Part shown: positions 7,978-16,453 of the stretch, one piece after another | Position numbering within the stretch: position 1 is the first letter of the stretch | Layout of the letters: the number at the start of each line of letters is the position of its first letter | DNA from: an uncultured Trueperaceae bacterium | Lineage (GTDB): Bacteria; Deinococcota; Deinococci; Deinococcales; Trueperaceae | Reading direction: 5' to 3' | Assembly (NCBI GenBank): GCA_913057685.1 | Contig: CAJXOA010000005.1 | Coordinates: 1 to 64,000, forward strand | Length of the DNA: 64,000 bases | The notes under the pieces: generated by a model | What the model saw: the letters and a program-made list of their open reading frames with translations, nothing else | Database searches by the model: none | What the model was told of the DNA's origin: nothing | Position numbers and translations under genes: made by a program

Positions 7978-8874
7978 ATGCCCACACGCCGCGTGCCCCA
8001 CCCCACCCCCCGTAGCCTTGCGCCCCTCGCGCTCGTCCTGGTCGCTGCCCTCGCCACCGCCCTCGCGAGCGCCCAGGCGCCCCTCCCCGCCGACGCCCAA
8101 GCGCCCTACGACGCGGCGCGCGCGGCGATGGACCGGGCGATCGCCGACGACGTCCCGCCGTTCCCCGACCAACCGGCGTGGCGCGAGGCGGCCACGCAGG
8201 CCGAACGCGCGGTCGACGCCGCCCCGAACGACCCGCGGACCCTCGGGCTGCTCGCCGAGGTGTACGCCCGCAGTACCTTCCACGTGCGCGCCTGGGACGC
8301 CTGGCAGGCCTACCTCGCGACCGGCGCGTCGCTCGATGCGACGCAGGCGCCGCTGTTCGTCGAGGCGGGCGAGGAGCTCGCCTGGAGCGCCTACGAACGC
8401 GGCGACCTCGAGACCGCCGCGCGCTACCACGCCGCGGTCCTCGACGCGATCCCCTTCCAGCGCGACGCGCGCGTCTGGATGGGCCGCATCCGCATGGAGC
8501 AGGGCCGCCCCGCCGACGCCCTGCCGTACTGGGAGGCCGCCGCCGAACAGGACCCGACCGACGACCGTGCCGCCTACTTCGCGGACCTCGCCCGCGACCA
8601 GGTCCGGTGGGGCGTCGCGGCCGAAACCGCCTTCCGGGCCGGCGTCTCCACCTACGAGGCCGGCGACCTGGCGGGCGCCGCGAGCCGCTTCGCGGAGGCC
8701 ACCCGCGCGAACGACGCCTACGCCGAAGCGTGGGCGTGGCGGGGCCGCGTCGCCTTCGACCGCGGCGCGTACGCCGCCGCCGAGGCGCACTACGGCCGCG
8801 CCGCGGAGCTCGCCCCCGACGAGGACCTGTACGCCTACTTCGAAGCGGAATCGGCGCGCCGCGCCGCAGACTGA
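7978..8874 (+). CDS. Exported TPR-repeat protein
   Basis: 298 residues. The signal peptide runs to about residue 33 (LVLVAALATALASAQA). The mature part is alpha-helical with tetratricopeptide-like repeats: AATQAERAVDAAPNDPRTLGLLAEVY, AARYHAAVLDAIPFQRDARVWMGRI, ADALPYWEAAAEQDPTDDRAAYF, AASRFAEATRANDAYAEAWAWRGR, and AEAHYGRAAELAPDEDLYAYF. Such proteins act as periplasmic scaffolds; the partner is unknown. ATG with AGGAGG seven bases upstream, and a -10-like TACGAT at 7925-7930 gives a leader of about 45 bases. Confidence 0.8.
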   Translation: MPTRRVPHPTPRSLAPLALVLVAALATALASAQAPLPADAQAPYDAARAAMDRAIADDVPPFPDQPAWREAATQAERAVDAAPNDPRTLGLLAEVYARSTFHVRAWDAWQAYLATGASLDATQAPLFVEAGEELAWSAYERGDLETAARYHAAVLDAIPFQRDARVWMGRIRMEQGRPADALPYWEAAAEQDPTDDRAAYFADLARDQVRWGVAAETAFRAGVSTYEAGDLAGAASRFAEATRANDAYAEAWAWRGRVAFDRGAYAAAEAHYGRAAELAPDEDLYAYFEAESARRAAD

Positions 8875-8965
8875 CCCCGCGCGGCAGCGCACGCGCGGGC
8901 CACGCGGCGGACGGACCGCGGGGCGAACGGGGCGCCGGACCACGGCGCCCCGCCCCCGGGCCCGG

Positions 8966-8977
8966 TAGCCTCCGCGG
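8966..8977 (+). promoter_or_regulatory. Leaderless -10 box of the photolyase gene
   Basis: TAGCCT (8966-8971) is followed by six bases and the GTG start; there is no ribosome-binding site. Confidence 0.5.
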
Positions 8978-10570
8978 GTGAGCCTCCCCACCCTCGTCGT
9001 GCTCGGCGACCAACTGAGCCGCACGCACGGCCCCCTCGCCCGCCTCGGGCCCGAGGACGCGCGCATCCTCATGGTGGAGTCGCGCGCCCTCCTGCACGGC
9101 CTGCCCCACCACGCGCAGAAGGTGACGGCGTTCCTGTCCGCCATGCGGCACCTCGCCCGCGACCTGCGCGAGGACGGCTACGAGGTCCACTACAGGCGCC
9201 TCGACCACCCCGACGCCGACGACTTCGGGACCGCCCTCACCGCGCACCTGACGGCGGTCGGGGGCGAAGCGTGGTGGACGCGGCCCCGCGACGACGGCGT
9301 CGAGGCGGAGCTGCGCGCCGGCGCGGACGCCGCCGGCGCACCCATCCACACGTTCGAGGACGAGGGGTGGATCGTGCCCGACGCGGTGTTCGACGCGTGG
9401 GCGGAGGGCCGCACGACGCTCAAGATGGAGACCTTCTACCGGCACGTCCGCCGCTGGAGCGGGGTGCTGATGGACGACGACGGCGAGCCGGTCGGGGGGC
9501 GCTGGAACTACGACGCCGCCAACCGCGCCGGCCCGCCCCGCGACCGCACGCCCCCCACGCGCCCCACGCACGCGCCGGACGCGCTCACCCGCGAGGTGCA
9601 GGCGGACGTCGCCGCGCACCTCCCGCACGCCTGGGGCGCCCCGGAGCCGTTCGGTTGGCCCGTCACCCGCGCCGACGCCCTCGAGGTCCTCGACGCCTTC
9701 CTGCGCGATCGCTTCGTCGACTTCGGGCGCTACCAGGACGCCATGGTGAGCGGCGAACGCACCCTCTGGCACTCCACCCTGTCGGTCCCCCTCAACCTGG
9801 GGTTGCTCCACCCCCGCGAGGTCGTCGACGCCGCCCTCGCGCACGCCGAACGGGTCGGCACCCGCCCCCCCGACGGCGAGGACGACGCGGACGCCGCGAC
9901 CGCGGACGTCGCCGCCGTCCCCCTGAACGCCCTCGAGGGCTTCGTCCGGCAGGTCCTCGGCTGGCGCGAGTTCCTCCACCACGTCTACCGGACGCGCAGC
10001 GCGACGCTGCGCGCGGCGAACGTCCTCGACGCCCACGCCCCCCTCCCCCCCGCCTACTGGGGCGCCCCCACCGACCTGCACTGCCTCGCGACCACGATCG
10101 CGGGGCTCGAAGCGACCGGGTACGCCCACCACATCGAACGCCTCATGGTGACGGGCAACGTCGCGCAACTGCTCGGCGTCGACCCCACCGCCCTCCTCGA
10201 CTGGTTCACCGCCACGCACGTCGACGCCCTCGATTGGGTGATGGTCCCCAACGTGCTCGCCATGAGCCAGTACGCCGACGGTGGGGGCCTGACGACGAAA
10301 CCGTACGCGGCGGGCGCCAACTACCTGCACAAGCAGAGCGACGCGTGCGCCGCCTGCCGGTTCGACCCGAAGAAGCGCGAGGGCGAGGACGCCTGCCCCA
10401 TCACCGCCTGGTACTGGGCGTTCGTCGATCGGCACCAGGAACGCTTCACCACGAACCACCGCATGCGCATGATCGTCGCCGGGTGGCGCAAGCGCGACGC
10501 GGACGCCCGCGCGGCGATCCTCGCGCGCGCCGAGGCGACGCGCGCGGCCTTCCTCGCCGGCGAGCTCTAA
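8978..10570 (+). CDS. phrB: Iron-sulfur bacterial (6-4) photolyase (FeS-BCP / PhrB type)
   Basis: 530 residues. The N terminus LPTLVVLGDQLS is typical of the cryptochrome/photolyase-related group that repairs (6-4) photoproducts by light. Four cysteines for a [4Fe-4S] cluster lie at C369, C457, C460 and C473. Their spacing (88, 3, 13) equals that of Agrobacterium PhrB (C350, C438, C441, C454 as I recall), which is strong identification. FAD-domain blocks include VRQVLGWREFLHHVY and MVPNVLAMSQYADGGGL, followed by KPYAAGANYLHKQSD. GTG start without ribosome site, probably leaderless. The gene stands alone and converges on the diguanylate cyclase. Confidence 0.92.
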   Translation: MSLPTLVVLGDQLSRTHGPLARLGPEDARILMVESRALLHGLPHHAQKVTAFLSAMRHLARDLREDGYEVHYRRLDHPDADDFGTALTAHLTAVGGEAWWTRPRDDGVEAELRAGADAAGAPIHTFEDEGWIVPDAVFDAWAEGRTTLKMETFYRHVRRWSGVLMDDDGEPVGGRWNYDAANRAGPPRDRTPPTRPTHAPDALTREVQADVAAHLPHAWGAPEPFGWPVTRADALEVLDAFLRDRFVDFGRYQDAMVSGERTLWHSTLSVPLNLGLLHPREVVDAALAHAERVGTRPPDGEDDADAATADVAAVPLNALEGFVRQVLGWREFLHHVYRTRSATLRAANVLDAHAPLPPAYWGAPTDLHCLATTIAGLEATGYAHHIERLMVTGNVAQLLGVDPTALLDWFTATHVDALDWVMVPNVLAMSQYADGGGLTTKPYAAGANYLHKQSDACAACRFDPKKREGEDACPITAWYWAFVDRHQERFTTNHRMRMIVAGWRKRDADARAAILARAEATRAAFLAGEL

Positions 10571-10586
10571 CGCCCCGGGGCGTCCG

Positions 10587-11771
10587 TCACGACTCGTCGG
10601 GCAGGATCGGTGCGGCGCCGTCCGCCGCCAGCGACCGCGCCGCCGGCCAGCCGTCCCCCGACTTCGTCGGGTCGCCCGACCCGACCGGCTCGACGATCGC
10701 CTCGCCGTCGCTGCCCGTCGAGCGGAAGACGGCGTTGCGGCCCGCCCGCTTCGCGGCGTACATCGCCTGGTCGGCGCGGCGCACGACGTCCGCAGCGCTC
10801 TCCGCCGGCCGCAAGGCCGCCACCCCGAAACTGGCGGTGAGGGGCGCCCCCACCCCGAAGTCGTGCCCCGCGATCGCGACCCGGAGGCGTTCCGCGAGGC
10901 GCGAGGCGTCCTCCAGCGTCAGTTCCGGCGTCAGGATCAGGAACTCCTCCCCACCCCACCGGATCAGGAGGTCGCTGTCGCGCACGTCGCCCTCGAGGAG
11001 GGCGGGGAGGCGGCGCAGGACGCGGTCGCCCGCCGCATGCCCGAGCACGTCGTTGACGCGCTTGAACAGGTCGACGTCGAACAACACGACCGCCATCGGG
11101 CGCGCGTACCGCTCCGCGCGCTCGACCTCCTCCTCGAGGCGGCGTTCGCCCTGCCGACGGTTCGCGACCTGCGTCAGGGCGTCCGTCGTCGCCTCGTGCT
11201 CCATGTCCGACGCCACGCGCTCCGACGCCCGCAGGACCCGGGCGATGCCGGCGAACAACAACAGGATCACGCCGTCGACCAGGAGGAACTCGACGAGGAG
11301 CACCACCTCCTCGGCGGGGTGGGCGTGCGTCGGCAGCAGATGCACCGCCGCCGCGGCGCCGGTCACCGCCCACAACCCCGTCGCGATCCAGGCGCCGTTG
11401 CGCGCCCCGAACGCCAGGTAGACGAACGCGAAGATCGGCGGTAACCACGCCGCCTGCCGAATCAACTCCACCAACCGCCCCGACGACCCGGTCGTCACCG
11501 CCACGACGACCACCGACGCCGCCATCCCCAGGACGACGAACGCGACCAGGGCGCGTTCCGCCCGCACGAGCGGGATGCGGCGCGCAGCGACGACGTACGT
11601 GAACCCCAGCAACGCCGCCGCCGCAGCGAACCCCGCGACCGCGCCGCCCAGGGTGCCCCGCCCGGTCAGCACCCCGAACGTCGCGGTGATCGCCGAGACG
11701 ATCGCCGCGACCGGCAGCACCAACAGGTACGCCTGCCTCCGGGCCTGCTGTACGGGATCGACGGCCGCCAT
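10587..11771 (-). CDS. Membrane-bound diguanylate cyclase
   Basis: 394 residues: about six transmembrane helices over residues 12-180, a short coiled linker, and a GGDEF domain at ~193-355. The active site is GGEEF (273-277), with metal-binding FDVDLFKRVND. An RDSD inhibitory site (264-267) lies five residues before it, so product feedback by c-di-GMP is expected. The membrane part has no recognisable ligand domain and may be MASE-like. The ATG was chosen because TAGGCT lies eight bases upstream; a longer in-frame extension is low complexity. A C-terminal tail of ~40 residues looks disordered. Confidence 0.88.
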   Translation of the reverse strand: MAAVDPVQQARRQAYLLVLPVAAIVSAITATFGVLTGRGTLGGAVAGFAAAAALLGFTYVVAARRIPLVRAERALVAFVVLGMAASVVVVAVTTGSSGRLVELIRQAAWLPPIFAFVYLAFGARNGAWIATGLWAVTGAAAAVHLLPTHAHPAEEVVLLVEFLLVDGVILLLFAGIARVLRASERVASDMEHEATTDALTQVANRRQGERRLEEEVERAERYARPMAVVLFDVDLFKRVNDVLGHAAGDRVLRRLPALLEGDVRDSDLLIRWGGEEFLILTPELTLEDASRLAERLRVAIAGHDFGVGAPLTASFGVAALRPAESAADVVRRADQAMYAAKRAGRNAVFRSTGSDGEAIVEPVGSGDPTKSGDGWPAARSLAADGAAPILPDES

Positions 11772-11799
11772 ACGCGGAAAGCCTACCCCCGATCCGACG

Positions 11800-11858
11800 C
11801 CGGTTCGGTTCGGGTGCACCTCCTCCGTACCCCCCGAACCACGCCGGTACCGAACCGG
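11800..11858. repeat. Nested inverted repeats in a divergent intergenic region
   Basis: CCGGTTCGGT (11800-11809) is repeated inverted at 11849-11858 as ACCGAACCGG, and GGTTCGGG (11807-11814) pairs with CCCGAACC (11833-11840). The region separates the diguanylate cyclase (minus) from the RCC1 lipoprotein (plus), so it may be an operator or a structured element. It is unassigned. Confidence 0.5.
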
Positions 11859-12004
11859 GGCCGGTCGCCCCCGCGCCGTGGCGGCGGCCGCCGGTGTAGC
11901 GCCATCGCCACAACGCACACCCGCCGCGTCCACTACGCTCCCACGCGAACGCCCGGGACGTAGGCCGGGCCCTCGAGCGGCCTCCCGCTCCGGAAAGGTC
12001 CCCG

Positions 12005-14359
12005 ATGCCCCGCACCCCGCGCCCGCTCCCGACCCGCGTACCGATCCGCCTCGCAGCCCTCCTCCCGACCGTCCTCGCGCTCCTCGCCCTCGCGGTGGGC
12101 TGCAGCCGCAACGTGCCTCCGGAGGGAACGGAGCCCTACGTCACCGCGATCGCCCCCGCGTCGGGGCCGGCCGGGACCCGCGTCCAGCTCACGGGCCGCT
12201 TCACGGCGGACGTCGTCGTCACGCTCTGCGACGCACCGCTCCGCGACGTCGCGGTCCGCACGAACGACGCCGACGCCGCGTGGACGCCGATCGCCAGCGC
12301 GGATCCCGACGTCACCTACGACCGGGCGCGCGGCGTCGTCCCGGCCTTCCCCCCGGCGACGACGTGCCCCGTCACCCTGGTGCGCGACGGCGAGGTCGTG
12401 CCGCACCCGGACGCCGAGGCGGGCGACCCGCCCACCGTGACGTTCCACGTGCCGCCCGAACGCCCGAGCGCCCCCCACACGATCTCCGTCACCGACGGCG
12501 ACGGGCGCGCCACCCTCCGCTTCGCTCCGCCCGACGACCGGGGTCGCCCCCTCCTGCGCTACGAGACGAACCTGTCGGGCAGCGACGCCTGGATCCCCAC
12601 CGACGTGCCCGACGGAGCCGACGAGACCGACGAGGCCGACGGGGCCGAGGACCTCCAGGCGATCGTCGTCGACGCGCTCACCAACGGGGTGACGTACACC
12701 GCTCGGGTGCGCGCCGTCAACGCCGTCGGTCCGGGCGCACCCAGCGCCTGGGTGACGCTCACCCCCTACGGTCCCCCGGGTGCGGTGCGGGACCTCGTCG
12801 CCACGACCGACGCCACCACCCTCACGCTGACGTTCCGCCCGCCCCCGCCCTCCGGGCGGCCCCTGACGAACCTCGAGGTCCGCCTCGACGACGGCCCGTG
12901 GACCCCCCTCGACCCACCCCGCACCACGAGTCCCGTCTCGCTCACCGACCGCACGCCCGACACGGCGTACGACGTGGGCCTGCGCGGCGTCAACGCCGCC
13001 GGCCCCGGCACCCCCGCCACGCTCGAAGGCGTCACCACTGCCCCCACCCCCAGCGAACCCACCCCCGACGAACCCGACGCCCCCACCACCCCCGACGAGC
13101 CCGACCCGCCCGAGGACCCCGACCCACCGGCGGACCCCGACCCGACCGACGACCCCGACCCGACCGACCCCCCTGCGGACCCGGACCCGCCGTTCGACGC
13201 GACGCTCCCCACCGCGACGTTCACCGCGACCTCCGCGGGACCGACCCACGGCCTCGCCCTGACGTCGAGCGGGGACGTGTGGGCGTGGGGCCGGAACGAC
13301 CTCGGGCAATCGGCGCGCACCGTTCCCGACATCGCCCCCACCCTCACCCCCACCGACGCCGGCGTCGGTGGGGGCGTCCCGCTCGTGCAGACGGCGGCCG
13401 GCTTCACCTCGGGGGTCGCGATCGACGCCCTCGGGCGGCTCTGGACCTTCGGCTCGGACTCGCAGGGCCAGCGGGGCCGGACGGCCCCCACCGAGGCGTT
13501 GGTGCCGTCCCTGAGCGACGCCCCCTGGGGTGCGGGCGTCTCCATCGTCGACGTCGCCGCGGGGGGCTTCCACGTCCTCGCCCTCGACGAGACCGGGGTC
13601 GTGTGGGCGTGGGGGGACGGCAGCAACGGGGTCCTGGGGACCGGCGACACGGCGGACGTCGTCACCCCCACCCGAACCGATGCACCGTGGACGGCCGACG
13701 GCCGCACGATCACCGACGTGACCACCTTCGGGGACGTCTCCCTCGCGCGGGACGACACCGGCAACCTCTGGTCGTGGGGCGCGGACGACCGCGGCCAACT
13801 GGGACAACATGACGCGAACTCCGGATCCGTCCCCGGACCCGTCGCGCGCGATTGGGCGGACGAGTCCGGAGCCGTGACCGACGTGGCGGCGGGCGGCCAG
13901 CATGCGCTGGCCGTCGACGGGAGCGGCGTCGTGTGGGCCTGGGGCAGCAACGACGAAGGGCAACTCGCTCAGGACACGGGCCTACCGCAGATTTCCTTCC
14001 CCATCCCCGTCCAGGCCGACCTCGCCGGAGTCACCGTCGTCCGCGTCGCAGCCGGAGCCGACCACTCGCTCGCCCTCGACGACCAGGGACGCGTGTGGGC
14101 GTGGGGCCGGAACGTCGAGGGGCAACTGGGGACGGGCGGGACGGACGCCCGCATCACCACCCCGACCCTCACCGACGACGAGGCGTGGGCGGCGCACGGC
14201 GTGTCCATCACCGACGTCGTGGCGGGACCCGCCCATAGCCTCGCCATCGACACCGAGGGCCGGATCTGGGGGTGGGGCGACGGATCGAGTGCGCAGTTGA
14301 CCGAAGAACTCTCCTCCGGCGCCCGCACCCCGGTGAAGTTGAGCGAGGTCGCCCCCTGA
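12005..14359 (+). CDS. Surface lipoprotein: IPT-like domain, two FN3 domains and a seven-blade RCC1 propeller
   Basis: 784 residues. The signal peptide ends in a lipobox (LAVGC, about residue 33). Then come an IPT/TIG-like module (VTAIAPASGPAGTRVQLTGRFT), two fibronectin-III-like domains (each ending like VRAVNAVGPGAPSAWVTLTPYGPPGA), an Asp-Pro-rich linker of about 50 residues, and seven RCC1-type repeats of the form AAGxxHxLALDxxGxVWAWGxNxxGQLG. Seven repeats would close a complete beta-propeller outside the cell. The ligand is unknown. The N-terminal architecture recurs in the DUF285 lipoprotein at 34347-37064. A ribosome site GGAAAGG precedes the ATG; TACGCT at 11934-11939 is a candidate -10. 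Confidence 0.85.
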   Translation: MPRTPRPLPTRVPIRLAALLPTVLALLALAVGCSRNVPPEGTEPYVTAIAPASGPAGTRVQLTGRFTADVVVTLCDAPLRDVAVRTNDADAAWTPIASADPDVTYDRARGVVPAFPPATTCPVTLVRDGEVVPHPDAEAGDPPTVTFHVPPERPSAPHTISVTDGDGRATLRFAPPDDRGRPLLRYETNLSGSDAWIPTDVPDGADETDEADGAEDLQAIVVDALTNGVTYTARVRAVNAVGPGAPSAWVTLTPYGPPGAVRDLVATTDATTLTLTFRPPPPSGRPLTNLEVRLDDGPWTPLDPPRTTSPVSLTDRTPDTAYDVGLRGVNAAGPGTPATLEGVTTAPTPSEPTPDEPDAPTTPDEPDPPEDPDPPADPDPTDDPDPTDPPADPDPPFDATLPTATFTATSAGPTHGLALTSSGDVWAWGRNDLGQSARTVPDIAPTLTPTDAGVGGGVPLVQTAAGFTSGVAIDALGRLWTFGSDSQGQRGRTAPTEALVPSLSDAPWGAGVSIVDVAAGGFHVLALDETGVVWAWGDGSNGVLGTGDTADVVTPTRTDAPWTADGRTITDVTTFGDVSLARDDTGNLWSWGADDRGQLGQHDANSGSVPGPVARDWADESGAVTDVAAGGQHALAVDGSGVVWAWGSNDEGQLAQDTGLPQISFPIPVQADLAGVTVVRVAAGADHSLALDDQGRVWAWGRNVEGQLGTGGTDARITTPTLTDDEAWAAHGVSITDVVAGPAHSLAIDTEGRIWGWGDGSSAQLTEELSSGARTPVKLSEVAP

Positions 14360-14426
14360 ACGCGCCCGATCCCGTGCCGCGTTCCCTGGTCCGCGTCCAG
14401 GCGGTGCGCTACACTCGTGGGCGCGC

Positions 14427-14502
<76 letters not shown>

Positions 14503-14506
14503 CCCC

Positions 14507-14531
14507 AAGCCCCGTCTTCGACGGGGCTTTT
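14507..14531 (+). terminator. Rho-independent terminator of tRNA-Lys
   Basis: A 10-bp perfect stem (14507-14516 with 14520-14529), a three-base loop and a short T run, four bases after the tRNA end. Confidence 0.88.
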
Positions 14532-14730
14532 CGACGGAGTCGAACGGAGGGTGGCGCGGCGTCGCGGCGACGCACGCGCCGATTCCGACCCCCGTCCCGT
14601 GCCACGTCGGCGTCACGGGCCCTCGCGGCCCGCCGCCCGACCCCCTTGCACCCAAGAGCGTCCATGACGCAACCTAGGATTCGGCCCACGCCGTACCCCA
14701 CCGTCCCCGGGCCGACGAACGAGGTCTACG

Positions 14731-16383
14731 ATGCATCACGCGATTCCGTTGCCCCTCGACCTGTTTCGCACCCTCCCGCCGCTGCGCCTCGGGATCGGCG
14801 CGCTCGTCACGTTCCTCGCGCTCGCGCTGGGGTCCGGCGGGGCGACCGCGCAAGGGTGGCCGCTGCTGACCGGCGACCGCTGGCAGGCGATGACGCCCGA
14901 CGAGGTCCGGACGCTCCTGGCAGGGAACGACGTCGACGCCCGCTCGACGTCGTCGTTCTTCCCGGGCTACACCGCCGTCGTCGCCGCCGCCTGGCGCGGT
15001 GCGTCGCCCGACGTCGTCGAGGTCCTCCTCGACGCCGGCGCCGACCCGAACGCGATCACCGACGACGACTACACCGCCCTCCACCTCGTCGCGCGGGAGG
15101 ACGTCGCGCGCCTCCTCCTCGCGCGCGGCGCGGACCCCTCGATCCGGGGGCGAAGCGACGTGACGCCGCTGATGACCGCGCTGCGGAGCGAGGATTGGTC
15201 GGCCGGCATGGCGCAGGCGTTCCTCGACGCCGGCGTCCCCATCGACGCCACCGACGAGTTCGGGCAGACGGCGCTGTTCGACGCTGCCGAGTGGACGAAC
15301 GACCCCGCTGCGCTCCGCTGGCTGATCGAGCGCGGAGCGAACCACCGCCACCGCGACCAGTTCGGGGCCACCGCCCTCCACGCCGCCGCCGATAACGCGA
15401 CCGACCCGAGCGTCGTGCACGCCCTCATCGATCTGGGGATCGACCCGAACGCCACCGACGCCAGCGGCTCGACCCCGCTGCACGACGCCGTCCGCAACGA
15501 GGCGGTCGGCATCACCGAGGCGCTCCTCGCGCGGGGCGGGGACCCCAACGTGGTGGGGGCCAACGGCTTCACCCCCACCCTCCGCGCGGCGTACTTCGCG
15601 ATCGCTCCGGGCGTCCTCGAGGCGCTCCTGGACGCCGGGGGGCGCGTCGACCTCGTGGACGACGACGGCAGGAACGCCGCCGACCTCCTCACCCAGAACA
15701 CGTGGCTGCCCGCCGACGCGCGGGCGCGCTTCGCCGACCGCATCGACCGCGCCCTCGCCGCGGGTCCGCCCGCGGGCGCACCGGAGGCGGGCTCGGGCGG
15801 CGCGAACACCGACGCGACCCCCGACGCGAACGCCGACCCCCCCGCCGGGGCGGCCGACGACGTCGACGCCGCCGACCCCCCGTTCGGGGATGACGGCGGG
15901 GACCGGGGCCGGTTGGGGGGGAAGGACGACGGACCCGAGACCGGGGGGGACGGCGCGGACGGCGGAAGCGACCCCGACGCGACCCCCGCGCCGGACGACG
16001 CCCCGCCGTTCGACGGGGACGGGGGCGGGGGACGCCTCGGACCGATCGATGGCGACGCCCCCGATCCCGCCACCGGACCCCGCATCGCCCTGGAGGCGTA
16101 CGTCATCCCCCGCGGCGCGCCGCTCACCGTCACCTTCGCCGGAGGACCGGGCAACCCGCGCGATTGGATCGGCGTCTATGCGGCGGGCGCGGAGACCGGC
16201 ACGAACTACATCGGGTGGTCGTACGTCAACGGTTCGCAGACCGCGGGCGCCGGCCTCACCGAGGGACGCATCACCTTCCCCCGCGTCGATCTACCGCCCG
16301 GCGCGTACGACGTGTGGTTCTTCGTCGACGACGGCTACGACACGATCGCCGGACCGGAACGCTTCGAGGTGCGCGCACCCTGA
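14731..16383 (+). CDS. Exported ankyrin-repeat protein with Asp/Gly-rich linker and beta-sandwich C-terminal domain
   Basis: 550 residues. The signal sequence runs to about residue 41 (LVTFLALALGSGGATAQG). Residues ~55-340 carry about seven ankyrin repeats (for example VVEVLLDAGADPNAITDDDYTALHL and VVHALIDLGIDPNATDASGSTPLHD). A disordered Asp/Gly/Ala/Pro linker (~345-445) follows. The C-terminal ~100 residues hold the motif NPRDWIGVYAAG...YIGWSYVNG, a beta-sandwich also seen at the N terminus of some secreted phosphoesterases. Probably a periplasmic or surface protein-binding scaffold. The start was chosen for the signal peptide; no strong ribosome site is visible. Confidence 0.8.
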   Translation: MHHAIPLPLDLFRTLPPLRLGIGALVTFLALALGSGGATAQGWPLLTGDRWQAMTPDEVRTLLAGNDVDARSTSSFFPGYTAVVAAAWRGASPDVVEVLLDAGADPNAITDDDYTALHLVAREDVARLLLARGADPSIRGRSDVTPLMTALRSEDWSAGMAQAFLDAGVPIDATDEFGQTALFDAAEWTNDPAALRWLIERGANHRHRDQFGATALHAAADNATDPSVVHALIDLGIDPNATDASGSTPLHDAVRNEAVGITEALLARGGDPNVVGANGFTPTLRAAYFAIAPGVLEALLDAGGRVDLVDDDGRNAADLLTQNTWLPADARARFADRIDRALAAGPPAGAPEAGSGGANTDATPDANADPPAGAADDVDAADPPFGDDGGDRGRLGGKDDGPETGGDGADGGSDPDATPAPDDAPPFDGDGGGGRLGPIDGDAPDPATGPRIALEAYVIPRGAPLTVTFAGGPGNPRDWIGVYAAGAETGTNYIGWSYVNGSQTAGAGLTEGRITFPRVDLPPGAYDVWFFVDDGYDTIAGPERFEVRAP

Positions 16384-16393
16384 ACGCCGCGGC

Positions 16394-16436
16394 GCGGCGC
16401 GCGGGGTCCGGACGTTCCCCGGATCCCGCGCGCCGC
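16394..16436. terminator. Long bidirectional hairpin between convergent genes
   Basis: An 18-bp stem (16394-16411 with 16419-16436, one G-T pair) with a seven-base loop, between the ankyrin gene stop (16383) and the protease gene stop (16454). It lacks a T tract. Confidence 0.55.
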
Positions 16437-16453
16437 CATGGGCCGGCGGTCGC

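Noticed and set aside
13060-13195. Dense CCCGAC repeats that look like a tandem array
   Set aside because: They encode the Asp-Pro linker of the RCC1 lipoprotein and are irregular in length; not a CRISPR or satellite array.
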